Shown: piece after piece, positions 9,990 through 24,471 of the stretch | How the letters are laid out: every line of letters starts with the position of its first letter | How positions within the stretch are numbered: position 1 is the stretch's first letter | Assembly: GCA_963669155.1 (NCBI GenBank) | Contig: OZ022583.1 | Location: forward strand, 14,335,105-14,399,104 | DNA from: Arbacia lixula | Lineage: Eukaryota > Echinodermata > Echinoidea > Arbacioida > Arbaciidae | Direction of reading: 5' to 3' | DNA length: 64,000 nucleotides | Translations under genes and position numbers: made by a program | Notes under the pieces: model-generated | What the model saw: only the letters and a program-made list of their open reading frames with translations | Told to the model about the DNA's origin: nothing | Databases searched by the model: none

Positions 9990-12900
9990 AAGTTGGTATA
10001 ACCACTTTTCTTGAAATAGATGTTACCTAACCCCAGGGTGATGAGTGTAATGTGATGATTGTAGCTTGTATGGATCTATCAAATGTATATAGGATGGATT
10101 GCATTTATAATTAATTGGGTATTCTTCAGCAAGATACTAAATTCATATTGCGGCTCTCAACCAAGGAGTATAGCTGGGACTACTGGGTACCTGGTAGGAG
10201 GTGACAGAGAATGTGAATGATCTTGACCTAGTGCCGGTAATCGTGCAGAGGAATGGAGATGGTGCACATCATCCCTCCCAATGCCTGATACACAATGCAA
10301 ATGGGATAGAAGAATGTGGCATGAAAATATGCAGACACGGCCCAAGACTTGCAATAGACATCAGTAATGATTGCAATACCATGCACCTTCACAATTAATT
10401 GTTAGTTGTGATATAGAGCTCAAGTCATTTTCTTAAGATTAAGATTTGAAACGCCCACAAACATTTATGGCACGGTATGATTACATGTAGACTTAAGGGT
10501 GAGCTGCTTTAAATAATATGCTGGTTCTGCATCATAGGCCCACTGACTGAACACTTTAAGCTTTAAGGTGTTTTCATATTCAATTTTCTATACTAATGGT
10601 TGTTCCCAAATCAATGGGCAAAAAAAATTGTAATATTCATATCAATGCTACACAACAGAAGCAACTTTGACTTTTCTGACACCATCATTACCTTTCGAAA
10701 ATAGATCATAACACTCCGTGTAGCTAAAACACAAACCAACAAATCCAATAAACAATAAAATAAAGTTAATATGAAAAGTTGGAAACACATGTATACATAA
10801 TTTGTTAGTCGAGGGCAAGAAATATCAATATTATTGTCACCAGACATAAATCTAATAGGGTTCAATGTTATTTCATAACAAGGATAAGATTTAAGTGACC
10901 AAAATACACAATATCCGAGACACATTGACCATCATTTCAACCAAATCAGACATGCACATAAGTAAAACATTCAACGGTGACTAGTTTTACCCATGTTTAC
11001 CCACTATTAACTGCATAGCAAGCTGAATCAGTGAAGGGCCAAACTATCAGATCTATTTGCTCTTCAAAGAGTTCATATTTTTTATCATGAAATTGATGGT
11101 GCAAAATTTCAAAAAGTAGATATTGTGTATTTCAGAATTTCAGAATGTATGCTCTAACCTTGCATTTGAAAGTCACAGGTAAAGTTTACTCTGCCAAAAT
11201 GCTTTGCCATGAAGGAGGAATACATGTATAATAAATGTCTTCAGGTAGGGAAAAACAAATGAAGGTTTGGGTCAGAGCTTTGGTGGATAGATTGATGCTC
11301 TCAGATGTCAACAAACAACTTTAATTAATGACCATATCCCTGACATCATCTTGACAGTCAACCAGGTTAGAGATAAATAATTTCAACATTTGAAATGTCT
11401 TTTTGTTTAAAATGTTTACTTTGTATGAATATCATATCTTATCAAATTTTCTTTCATGGAAAGATGGAGGCAATATAAAGGAAACAATTCTCAATATGTC
11501 AATATTTCACGAACATCTGATTCTTCATATTTGAGCCATGATAATCAAAGATTTTCATGTACACCCAACACACTTCATTCACATAAAGAGGACATACATG
11601 TACCACAACACGCAATTGTACTGTTACATTAGTTGGGCATCATTCCAAGAAACCAGCTCTAAAGACTTACATGTACTTGAGGTGCCAAATCTGTTCACAC
11701 AGCTGGATAGTGAAATAGTTCTGGAAGAGATGAATTCATGTTGACAGCACCGTTCACACTGCTCTGCATATACATACCTGTCGGATGTAGGTGCTAAAAA
11801 TGCGTGTACTGTAATGTGGAGAGTTGTTCACGCGATGGTGCTATCACCAAGTTCTGGAACAGCATCAATATTGCATCGCAGCACGGGTTGTGCGGTAGTT
11901 GCGTAGATGTGGTGGTGCTGCGTCTGCAGAGTGTGCGTACGCTGATGCCGGAAGATGCATTTCTGGTGATGAGCAGTGGGCCAAGTGGTGCAGAGCACAC
12001 GTAGTTTGGCCTATTTCCAATGTGGCAAGCTCAGCTGGTTATGGAAGTGAGCGTTTCTTGATTGATGGCACTGTTCACACTGCTCTGCGTAGGTATTGCG
12101 GTGCTAAGTCTGTTAACCCTCTGGGCACCAGACAAAACGGTGCCCCATGAGATTAGTGTTTATTTCTTCTGAAGGAATTCACATGCGGCACACAACGAGT
12201 TTATAACATGGGCAGGGTACCCTGATGCTAAAATGAAGGATGATTTTTTTTTTCAGTTGATGATGTGTATACATCATTGTTCTGAAGGTACTGGTTCTGT
12301 GCTTGGAGAGGTGGGTGGAGGTGCCAGCCTTCTTCACACCACGGCAAGGAATACAACCAAAGAAAGAGATGATTCAAACAGCACCATTCATATTGCACTC
12401 ATCACAACATTGATGGGTTGGTGTTCTCCGGGTTGGTTTGAAATACCAGTATTGTCCCATTCAGAGTCTTACCCTGTTAACACTTGGAATGTACCTTCCT
12501 CATGGCCGACTTTTGGATCATAGTTCAATTCATCAAGTAAAACTGTAGTACAAGTCTAACCTGATGTAGTGTTGTTACGGCCTTGGCATCGAGAATTTGC
12601 CATTAGCAAGAGTGCAGAGAAGCTACATGTTGATTTATGCTGTACCTTTTGATCACTGCTAGAAATGTCCTATCCATGTGGTATAGTACGAGAATGTAGC
12701 CTACTTCTCTTTATAACTCTATAAAAAATACAACGTGCTGGCAAGGTGCAGATTTCATTCATCAACAAGCCCTCAATATCTGGCTCTGTGTTCACGTGAG
12801 GGGAATTGGTGGGCATGCTGAATGCATCAAGAGTTTGTGAGAACTAGGTCCTGTAAGTTGTCAACATTGAGGTATGCAGGTCCGTTTCACATCGGCTTCC

Positions 12901-13560
12901 AAGACCACTCATTCAGGGTTCCCGCTCTGATGCTGTGGAAGTCCTCCTTAAGTGCATGGGACGTGCTTCTAGCAGCAGAATGCTGTTCACACTGAAACTA
13001 GAGATGCATAGTCCTGCTCACATGACAGTTAACAAATGACAGACATTCGGGCTGCTTTCACATTTGAGGTGAGAACAAGGGGTCCATATGACTGTTGGTA
13101 ACAATCTGGCAATCTTGTTGTCTCTCTCGCTCTTCCTTCTCAGAGGGCAGAATCTGGAACCAAATAAAAAAAATAACACCATGTACTACACTCATCCAGA
13201 TAAATGGTCATACACATACATTTTTTATTCACTTTGTCACATGTCACTCGCTTGTTTCTTGAAGCTAACTTTTTTTGCCCACGAAGAAAAAGCATCGACA
13301 GGGGCTAATTTTCAAGACTGATGATGTGAAACTACATGACGTGGTAAAAGGACATCATTTGGTTCTTCTGAAGGGGCTCAAATCATCTTGCTCTCCAAAC
13401 AAAGGCACTCTAAACTGTGCTGGCTGAAGATTTAAATGAGCTCCTAATATGATTCTTATAGATAGTAAGCTTTGATTGGGGTCCTTATATATGCATGGGT
13501 TCTTCTTAGCATAGTGAAGGCTAAATCTTCCTGAGCCCCAGCATAAGGACTTCACTGCCA
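9990..13560. other. Intergenic, no gene recognised
   Basis: Open frames in this interval (for example 11538-11744, 11899-12150 and 12233-12523, plus strand) have no recognisable domain. A similar phrase, CGTTCACACTGCTCTGC..., occurs at about 11752 and again at about 12074, hinting at a diverged direct repeat of roughly 320 bp spacing. Confidence 0.4.
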
Positions 13561-13563
13561 TAA

Positions 13564-14080
13564 AGATTGTCCGTCCCTTTTGCAAGCTTAAAATTTGAAA
13601 TCGTCTATCACGATTGTAAATTGAAGAAAGTGTGATTCAAGACCATTTCTAAAAATATAGCATGTTGAAGCTTTTTGTATATGTAAAAAATTTCAGCCGT
13701 TAAATTTCAAACCGACTTTTTTCATACATGTACTACGAAAAAAGTATTAGTCTTTGTTACAGTATCTATGTGGTTATTATGCATGTGTGAGTAACTACCA
13801 AACTTTGGAGATGATTCCCTCCATAGAACAATTTTTTTTCATAATGCGTTTTATAATTTAATAAACAGATCAATTAATAAAGCAGATATTTCAACACAAA
13901 CTGCTAAGAGTCTGAGGTAAAGACTATTAATCAGACGTTGTTTACGTGCATTATTTGAATTTTACACTAGGTATCAGTTTCAAATTGTGAATATAGAGCT
14001 TGCTAACACTTCTCTATATGTTTTGCCAATGTTTCGATGGTTTTGTGGTGATCTGAAAAAGGGACAGGCTGTCTTTAACC
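13564..14080 (+). repeat. Interspersed repeat, about 520 bp, inverted copy at 48.8 kb
   Basis: The sequence from AGATTGTCCGTCCC to GGGACAGGCTGTCTTTAA is, with few differences, the reverse complement of 48802-49328. It has no coding content. The unit boundaries are the points where the two copies cease to align. It could be a non-autonomous DNA element, but no convincing terminal repeats were seen. Confidence 0.75.
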
Positions 14081-14121
14081 ATATTCTGACTGGGCTTTTT
14101 AAAAGCAAACTTTTACTTGAA

Positions 14122-14134
14122 GGGGGGGGGGGGA
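14122..14134. repeat. G tract followed by a T tract
   Basis: About 12 consecutive G bases are followed by GAAAGTCA and a T8 run. Tracts like this recur in the window (2831, 23415, 33479, 34118, 52742) and are prone to length error in assembly. Confidence 0.6.
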
Positions 14135-14893
14135 AAGTCATTTTTTTTGACCCCCTCCCCTCATATTTCGGCCATAGAACATTGAATCAACGCAAAATTT
14201 TGCATAGAGATGAAGGAACATGTTAAGAGTGTGGCTGCATATTTTGTTGAAAACAATATTTAACTTTGTGGAGATTATGATTTATGCAAACCAGATGCAT
14301 TTTTACTAATTTTTTTATATTTCATTTAAAAAAGAAGGCATGGAGGTCAAACTTGCACTTAATATGACGAGTAGCTTAATCAACAATTTCATGTTAAAAA
14401 TCTTTGAAATTACAAAACAATACTTTTGTACTTTATTGTTCTTAAAAAATTCTTATGCATTTTCTTGTTTTTTTGAATTTTTTTTTTTGCTTCATATGCA
14501 TTTTGCTGAATTTCAAAAGCGATGTGATCAAGCAAAAGGCCTAGAAGGTTAAATTGACAATGATATATACAGAGAAGTTTGGGAAATGCAGTATTTTGTA
14601 CACAAACCTATGCAAAATCTCACTTTTTTTGTCAGATTTTGGTGTGACATGCGATTACATAATATTGTGTAGCCACTGAATGGAGTGTCAGATTGTTTCA
14701 AATTTAGTGACGAAAGTTGCGAGAAAAAGTCATGAAAAAGCATGTTGCGTAGTTCAGTGGTTGCGCTTCAGTCGCGGATTTCGTACAGTCAGAATAGGGT
14801 TAACACTGTCAACCATCCCACGTATTTTTCCCTTTTGAAGTTTGCAGGTCCAGATTTATTCCCAGGGTCACTTGAATTTCCCACTCAACTCAC

Positions 14894-15085
14894 CCTAAAG
14901 ACATTGCTGACTCCAAGCACGCAGCTCATCGATCGACTGACGTAGCACAGCACATACTTGCTGCAGGTGTCGTCGGGTAAGAAGAAGGCACTGAGTTTTA
15001 CTTTGCAGACCCCGTCGTTGCTCTCCCCGTTTGGCACTGCCCAAACATACGTGATGTAGTGCTTCTGGGCCGTGTTAAAACCGAC
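14894..15085 (-). CDS. INPP5K: INPP5K-like exon: second half of SKICH domain
   Basis: It reads VGFNTAQKHYITYVWAVPNG and ends CVLGVSNVFR. The acceptor is CATCCAG and the donor AGG|GTGAGT. It completes the SKICH beta-sandwich. A further short exon would carry the C-terminus but none was recognised down to 13.5 kb. Confidence 0.9.
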
Positions 15086-18000
15086 CTGGATGTCAAATTT
15101 AGAGGTATAGTTTAGACATTGAAACCTGTCTATACAGACTTCTCAAAGAAAAGAAGGAATGTGGTCTTTTCGTACAGGTTACAATGAGTTACAATGGTAG
15201 TGTGACATGGAAACGAACGACACAAAATAGATCGAAATGGGAAACTGATGAGGCGGCCTTCCTTCAACAGCGGAGAGAAATAGGCTAGATAGATAGATAG
15301 ATAGATAGACAATGGGAAACATTGGGCAAGGGTAACAAACAAATAGCTCTCTATGCAGCTGAGAAGATTGATTGATCAACCTCAACATAGAAGACTGAAA
15401 TTCATGGGCAATGTTGGAGAAGAGAAAAAAGGTGATAAAGATAAACATGGTTCTCATGTGGGAATCCAAACATGGCAAGCAAAGTAGAGGAAGACCATCT
15501 AACACATACTCATTTGAGGAGAAAAGAAATGACAAAGTGACAGAGTACGCTTGAAATAACTCAAAGAAGTTGTGTAATTTCCAGACTCACCTTATAAAGG
15601 CCAATCCAGTCCCAGCTGCTTGTTTTGGTGTCAGGCGCAACGGTGTAGATGCATTCTGCATCCTCCCCTCTCAACCACTTCTCAATGGGAATGAAAGACA
15701 CAAGTGGCTGAACATCTTCTATCGTGATCTAAATAAGCCAAACAAATAAAATAAAATCATGTATTGTTGCAGTGGTATACTAATTTCTTGCAGAAAAATG
15801 GACAAAATGCTAGAACAGATAATTCTACAGAATATCAGCTTTCTATATGCCATGACCGTATTTTCCCATCATTTACACAAACAACATCTGTATTTGATAA
15901 AAGGGCTAAAATTGTGTGTTACAGAAACAAAATGTTACAATGTTGTAAAAGCAAGTGAACTATGTATTTGTACTAAATCTCTTTTTCGTCTGTATATTCC
16001 TTATTTCCCATCTCTCTTTTTCATTTTATTTTCATCTTCTCATTATCCTGCTTCTTTCATTTCCTTTTCTCCTTCTTACTCAGCATTCCCATCTTCCGTT
16101 TTGCATTCTTCATTCTCCCTCTCCAGGCTTGATATTCTTTAAGTACTAGCAGTTACATTAACTTTTCTAGAACATACTTTGGCAAGAAACTCGGCGCTGA
16201 CCGGCCTGTGGTCGCTCCAGAGTATATCCGAGTGGCTGGTGTAGGAGAGCTGCCTCACGGCCAGATAGTTCTGATCAATGCTTGCTCTCCGGTTGACCTT
16301 CCACAGGATACGATCCGTCCAGGCAGGGGCTCTCTGCTTCGGACTAAAACAAAACAAACACCCATAGAGTGAAACATTAAGGGAAGATGATTCCATGGTG
16401 AAGAAGTACACAAGTCTTCACAACACATCATATGCTCTTCTCTTGGAGCCGCACTTTTTATAGCTATTACCCAATAATCCTTTGAGGCCTACCTCCAAAT
16501 GTGGTGAACCGTAAAAAAATAATCACATTTTATCCCCAGTTGTATGTTTTGGGTAGCTTCAAGAACATTTCAGACTCAAATTTGGTCACAAATGCAACAT
16601 CCTTTTTGTAAGGAAATTCGCTATGAAGATATACGGTGTCGCGAAATCTACAATGCCAATGTTGCATCATGAGACACCCTCCTCCGAGCTATGTCAACCA
16701 ATAGTAGGGGCTGCTAACCCTCTCAGAACCATACAATGATAGTGCCACATGAATCCTAACACAACTTGTTGCATATGGAACTAAGAGGCATAAGATATTT
16801 TGGTTGGTGTAATTGCTGTTTCCCTCCTCGCCCTCCAAGCTTTGTGTTTTCTATGCTGCCTCACCTGCTGTCGTACTCGTTGGATTTCAGATCGTACTTG
16901 TAGGTGGGCATAAACATAAGGGCGCCCTCCTGGAAGCCGACAAACGCCTTCTTTTGGCGGATGCTGTTGAGGAGCTGGTCCTTCTCCTGGAGGACGTGAA
17001 GCTTCTTGGGCGCAGCCAGGAACTTGATGGCCTCTGCAGACAGGTCCTCGATGCGGTAGTTCAGGTCCCCAAACCACCACACGTAGCTAGGGGAAGCACA
17101 AGACAGTGGTATTATTGCTGTGGCTGCACCTCAAGCATAGAAATCTCTACCGCTCAACATTAGAACTGCATCTTCTGTAAATAGCTTCAAATCACCTCTA
17201 AAGACATACCTGTTCAATTCTCAAGTGCAATAATAATGTTTATATATCTGAATGCATGTGTAGTTTTGTAATTTACGGTTTGGATGAGGGATAATTGTCT
17301 TAAATAAGTGTGTTAGTGTGAAGTTGTCATTAAAATAATTTATAAAGTATACAGTAGTCATTGTAAATCGCTTAGAGAACATTTAGTTATTAAGTGCCAT
17401 ATAAGCATCAATTTATTATTATTATTTATCATACCTAATGTGTCTTGTTTGTCTTGGAGTATCATAACAAACAGTGAAACTAGTACCTAAGTTGTCTGTT
17501 CAGCTTTGATGAAAGCAAAACTTTGATAATTAGACTGGCTAATGCATAATGACCTGCACAGAAAAGTCCTTGGTGCTGTAGTTGAGGTCAGAAAACCACC
17601 AAAGATAACTTTAACTAGGGAAGTCAAGGGGGATCATGCATACTGAACAAAGATACTAATACCTCTTTTTTTTCCATTAATTTTACATTAAACTAAAAAT
17701 GATTAAAAAGAAACATATCTAAATGACCTAACAGGGAGATCGCATGTAGTGTAAAGGAACTACATGGAAGTAATCAAGAGTATTCCATGTTTCAATTATA
17801 AAAGCACAATGATATTCACAAGATAGCAAGTTGCATTCAAAGCGAAAGTCTCCTTTAAATGGAATATACAGTACTGGGAAGACAAATTGGTAAGAAGATT
17901 GCTAATGATCAGCTGTCTAAAGGCTTTTTGTCTTCCCAGTACAGTATACTCCCTTTAAATGTCCCCTGACCTGAAAATGTATGTTGACTTATGCTGATAC

Positions 18001-21000
18001 AACATAATATGTATAACAAAATCACTAATTGTTCAATTAGGCCGTGAGACGACCCCGTTTTTCTTGCCGTTTCGTTCACGTGCATCGTGGCATTAAACAG
18101 AACACAGATGAAAATTAGCTTTAAAATATGCAAAACCAGAGTCCAGATGTTCATTTTGACAAATCTTGCACATTAACGAGAAAATAAAGTTTAACGTAGC
18201 AATTTACATCCCGGCAGCCCTTCACACAGTGATCGTTAGGTTTGATGTACGTACGCACGCTAAAGTGCGTGAGCGGACCAGGGAAGCTAGACACGCAATG
18301 AACGCAGTACTGCGTTGCCGTTTTGAAACGGGTTTAGCAATAGGAAATACTTGTATGAATGGCGCTTGTATGTGATACTGTACTATACCAGTTTACGAAC
18401 GAAATAATTATGTTAGTTGATGCATGGACCTACTAACGAAAAGGACAGAGCACCAACCCTTTCCTTTGTCCCAATGTTATCCACCTCTCCTTCCGAGAGG
18501 TTTAAAATATCATTCGAATTTCGCGCTTGACGGGGAATTCTCGGCGGGTGGTATGATACGAAAACCAGATGTTGCGTTCGCTGATCCTTGTGCGAGGCGA
18601 ATGTCTACGCCGGTACCGTGGCTAAACAGCAAATACCAGATCAGCGCAAACCCGGCTGCTGCGTTCGCTGATCCTTCTGCAGGCGAATATCTACGCCGTT
18701 CTGCGTGTCTGAACAGCAAATAACACATCAGCGCAAACCAGCTGCTGCGTTCGCTGATCCTCCTGTAGGCGAATGTCTACGCCGGTTTTACGTGGCTGAT
18801 AGTAAAATAACACATCAGCGCATGACACACGATGATATTGTGATCACTGATCTCCATTGTCTTGACATTTTCGGAGACGAATTTGCCGAGTTTGTCACTG
18901 CTTTTGGGGGTACTTTGTAAATGTTTTCTGAGTATTACCTTTTGTACGAATGCTTTTTAATGCTACTGTTTCAGCCATTCTCGTGAGTAAGCAACAGTGT
19001 GTTTGTTTGTTCGACATCGATTCGAGTAGATCAGTCCAGAGACAGTAGTCTATGTGACGACCGACGTGTTTATTAATGTATGGGACCGTGGACGAGTGTC
19101 TTTGTTGCAAAACTGAACTGAGAGCGTGCAGTGCAGCATGCAATGACGATCATGATCATGCCGGCATGAAACAAAAAGTTTGACTTTCGTCTTTCAACAT
19201 CAACCTGTCAGAATAGTTTTGTTTATCACAATTATAGAGACTTAAAGGCAAAACTAAAAGTATAAAATGTCTGTCATTGATGACCCCGACGAGGATCAAC
19301 CTATTCTGCCATCTGAAAGTGAGGTTTCAAATTTGAGATCAACATGTACTTGTGGAAAATACTTGGTGGATGAGGATGACATTGTTGAATGTTCAAATGG
19401 GATGTTGTGCTCTCAGCGATGGTTTCATCGAGACTGTGCAGGAATTATGGAACCTGATTACGATGTACCTTCACAATCCACTTCACCTACAATACAACCA
19501 AACTTTGCCGACACCTGGATTTGTGATTTCTGTCTTCAGAATAGTTCCAATTATTATGGTATGTCAAATTTGAAATATAACTTATAAATATTCAAATCTA
19601 GTCAAATTTCAATAGTTGAAGTTGAAGTTTCTACAATAAAAATAAAATGAAACTAACAATTTGTCAACTAAACGGTTACCTAAACATTTGATCCACAAAG
19701 TTGGGATATCAAAATGCACAACAAATGAATCCTGAAGGATTAGTGAGGGACAAAGTATCAATATATATTTTGAAGATTTAATCAACTGCAGAATCATTTA
19801 AACCACTTTTGGAAGCAGTTCCAGACCATTTTTTTTTATTGCTTCTGTAGATTTATGTTATTGTTGTATTCTTCGCAGTAGTGTGTAGCTGTTAATGCTG
19901 TATTTATTTTTCTGCATTGTACAATGTATTTTGTAGAAGTGTCATATTTGTTTTTAATTCTATTCATTTAGAATCTATGGATTTTCCCTGCAGTTTATTT
20001 GTAGTGTTGTGTTTGCTTTTCCCCCCTTCTTTTTTAGAATCTATGGATTTGTGTCTTCAACCCCCAGAGTCCGATGTTTCGGTACAGCCAGTACAGTCTG
20101 GGTCTGAGGTTCCGGTACAGTCTACAGGAGCAAAACCCTTGAAATCAAAATCAAAGAACACTCGTCCCAAAAGTAAGTTTATCATGGGATCATTTCATTT
20201 ATTATTTAGAAAATGGGTCTTCTGGATGGCTGAACACAAACTAATACAGTGCACTCTCGTTATAAAGAAGTCCTTGGGACCCATGATATTTGTTCTTTAT
20301 AACGAAATTTCTTTATATCAGGGTTGCAAAAACAATAAAATACAAATGAAATCCAAAATATGGGACCAGAGATTTTACTTCTTTATAATGAAATTTTGTT
20401 ATATCAGTGTTCTTTATAACGAGAGTGCACTGTAAGCCTGACCTGTAAAGAACATAGAACACCAGTTATGGTAATAATCTCTGGGACTGGTAGTTTGACA
20501 TTTTTACATCTGAACTCATAAAAACATAATGTAAAATTACTGGTCCCAAATTGTGACTTCCTTTTTCAAAGAGATTAATTATAAGCCTGTTTATTATAAC
20601 AGGAGTGCACAGTAATTCTTTGGAGTCATTGTTGAGCGGTTCGTCCATGGGTGAAGTCATAGTGAAAGTTAGGAAAATAAAGTATGAAACTAGAATGAAG
20701 TTATACCGAGTTGAATTACAATGTAACCATGGACCTACATGTACTGAAAAAAGACAACTTTGAATATTTACCTTAGCTTAAATTTCATTAGAAATATTTT
20801 CTTATGCTGTATTAGTAATGTGAATCATACTATACTCATTAGTTGCTGTATATATTTTGTCATATTGAACAGGGACTTCTAACTTGAAAAGAGAAGAAGT
20901 GGTCTGCGAAGCTGGTGCTATGGTGACAGAAGTTCTTGAAAGGCTGCCATTAGGACCGGAGTTCCAAAGCAAGTTTGGACACTGCCAAGATGTCTTGCGC

Positions 21001-24000
21001 ATAGCAGAAGAGCTCTTGAAACACTCATCAACTGATGTTTTTCAACAAACATCAAAAAATATAATTACTGAACTGTGGACAGTATTAACAGCTGGAGATC
21101 ATCTGTCTGCTGGCCCATCATCAACTTCAGTTGTTTGGAGTAAATTTCATGAAGTACGAATCAATAGAGACATGAAGGCATTGTGGGATAACATGTTCCA
21201 AAGTTTATCGTTAGAAGCACCATTTACTGTGAGGCGGCTTCTTGAGCAGCACATTTTGGAGACAATTTTGCTAAAGCTTCTGATACGACGAAATGAGGCA
21301 GATGCTCAAATCGTTCCTGACGATAAAGTAAAAGTCTCATTTAATGAGCATGATGAAAATGTCATTAGGTATGTGGGGGGATTCATCCCTTTCTCTCTCA
21401 AGAAGAGATACAAACGTTGCAGCTCAAGTAGCTCACAAGAATATGTCAATTTTCTTGAAACTCATCGGGTAAAAGGTGATGACAAGACAGAGGCCACCTC
21501 ATTTTTATCATACACAACAACTTGGATCAGCATTCAAAACAGAGGTGGCCTCTTTCAAATATCTGATGATATGTATAAATTATTCCGCCGGATGGAAGTT
21601 AGTACCCGTGAGATCCTCCGTAACGACAAACTTATGACAATGAAAGATGTAAATATGAAAACCAGGTTAACAGACCACATCCTGGAGGATGATATCGTAC
21701 GGAAATTGTGGTGTGATATGATTTGCAAGGAAACACAACAAGTCAATTGGCAAACTTTGATTGAAAGCATGGTGAACTACTGGGTCAAAATCAGGCTGCA
21801 TGCATTTGTGCGTGTGTTGATGGATGAAAGAAAGAGGGTACAGGCCAAGAGAAAGAAAGATCATGCATCAAAGAAAGATGCAGAAGGTAAATGTAGTGTA
21901 TCAAATACAGAGGAAGTCAATGCTAACAAGAAAGGACAGAAAGAAACCTTACCAAAGAAAGCCAAAAAAGCTGGTGTAGCAAAAAAGGTAAAACGGTCAA
22001 GTGTATCAAAGAAGGGGGAAAGAAGCTTGAGGAAAGAGTTGACACGAGCCACCGATGAAAAAAAGGTGTAGCATTGCAAATCATGCTTGTTCATAGCAGA
22101 ATTTGTAACCACAGGTTCATGGTAGATCCGTGGTGTAACAAATATCAGTACAGTATGTATTCTGAAATTTCTAAAATGTACTGTACAAGATAAGTAATTT
22201 TAGTTTCTTGAAATGTAAACAGTGCCATTAAAATTGTTAAATGAGGGAAATTTGTATCACGAATCAATGTGAGATAGTGAGAAAGAGGGAAAAGTACATG
22301 TGTTTAATTGAAATGTTATACAGTGCACTCTCGATATAAAGTCCTTGGGACCAATCACATTGGTTCTTTATAAAGAAATTTCTGGGTTGCAAAGACAATA
22401 AAATACAAAGGAAATCCCAAGATATGGGACCAGAGATTTTACTTTATAATTAAATGATGTTATACAGTGTACTCTCGTTATAAAGAAGTCCTTGGGACCC
22501 ATGATATTTGTTCTTTATAATGAAATGTCAGGATTGCACTAACAAAATACAAAGGAAATTCAAGATATTGGACCAGAGATTTTACTTCTCTATGAAATTT
22601 TGTTATATCAGTGTTCTTTATAACGAGAGTGCACTGTATCAGTGTTCTTTATAATGAGAGTGCACTGTATGATAGTAATCAGACATCTTTTGGAAACATT
22701 GTAATTAATGTCATAGTCTGTCATAGTCATGACACTGCATTTTTATTTTGCTCAAATTTCAAAACCAGATATACATTTTAAACAAAATAAAGTTAATGAA
22801 AGGAACAAATATTTACACATTATTTTGTACACCTTCAGATAGATGAGTTTACTTGTGATGCAAGAAAAAATATTGTAATTAAATGTACATAGTCATATCA
22901 TATATATACTGCATTTTTACTTTGCTTAAATTTCACATGCAGGTAATGGAAGAGTCTACATTTGAAATACATGTAAATAAAATAAATCTAACGTAATGAA
23001 AGTAACAAATATTTGCACATTTTGTATACCTTCTGACAGACGAGTGTAATAATGACACAATTAAAAAAAAAAAAAATTGTATACCTTCAGATAGATGAGT
23101 TTACTTGTGATGCAAGAAAAAGGTAATTGTAATTAAATGTACATAGTCATATATATAATACTGCATTTTTACTTTGCTTAAATTTCACATGCAGGTAATG
23201 GAAGAGTCTACATTTGAAATACATGTAAATAAAATAAATCTAACGTAATAAAAGCAACAAATATTTGCACATTTTGTATACCTTCTGACAGACGAGTGTA
23301 ATAATGAGTTAATGTCACATAATTTTTTTTTAAAGTATGCAAAATACAGTATATCTACGCCCCATGCTGTGGTGAATTGATACAGCTTATTTGGTCAAGC
23401 CCAAACATCTTTGGGGGGGGGGGGGGGGGGGGGTTCAACGATCTCCAGTAATTGTTTCAATCCCATTTTCTAAATCCACAATGTGTATTTGCAATTTAAC
23501 GCCACTGGCTAACATTTACCACAGTTGAAAAATGTCGTCTGCTACATAATCCTCCATGCTCCAAGTATCTTTGATAAGGTCTAAAAAGAAAGCCCTAAAA
23601 AAAAATTGTATTTCAAACTGATTATTTAATGCTTCGAAAGAGTGAAAATCGTAAGTAGACCGATTCACCTACCATGCATAGACTTACTGTGTGTGGATCT
23701 AGGCTATTTTTTACTTGCCCAGAGTACATGTACTAATTTTTTATTCATTCATATCTTGCCAGTAGCAGCATAAATTTCCAAACTTTTGTATTCTACATGG
23801 TGTTTACTTGTCCATTCAAACACTACTCTGTAACTCAGATAGCAAAGTTTGACAGTTTTTTAATTTGAAGCTCCACAATGTTAGCCTATGTACTTTAATT
23901 GTTGAACTCTAGTGTAAAAAATATTATCAATGAATGCATTATTATTTGGGTATCAATATCGTACATCAATATCAAGTGTACTATCAAACATGGTAATCAT

Positions 24001-24437
24001 TTGTAGTGAAATTGATGTACGTGTACAAACTGCTGAAATAAATAATTTAAAATAAATGTTGAAATACATGTACAAACTTGTGTGGTCTCATTTCGTAGTC
24101 AAACATATTTGGCACATTCGGTCAGATGCTGTTGAGTGTTATTACTTCATGGTACATGAACAATTCACACAGTATTAAATAAATAGTTTAAAATAAACTT
24201 AAAAAATAAAAGGTAAATTTTTCATCAATACTGTGATCAACCTAAAATTAATGTAAATATCAAAACCAAGAGGTTGCAGACTATACAAAACAAATCAAGT
24301 CGTTACCACAGTAACAATATATACATGTACATTTGTATTTCTTAAACAACTGGAACATAACTTTATACAAAGGCATGACAATGATTTGGATGCTGTGGCT
24401 GCTGATGGTGATGGTAATGAGAATGATTGTGAATTGG

Positions 24438-24471
<34 letters not shown>

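Noticed and set aside
14742..14800. tRNA or tRNA-derived SINE from GCGTAGTTCAGTGGTTGCGC
   Set aside because: An A-box-like string is present, but no B box (GGTTCGANTCC) or foldable cloverleaf follows.
18424..18728. Frames of 70-100 codons over the left end of the transposon
   Set aside because: They cover the inverted end and subterminal repeats, have no domain and would start inside the terminal repeat.
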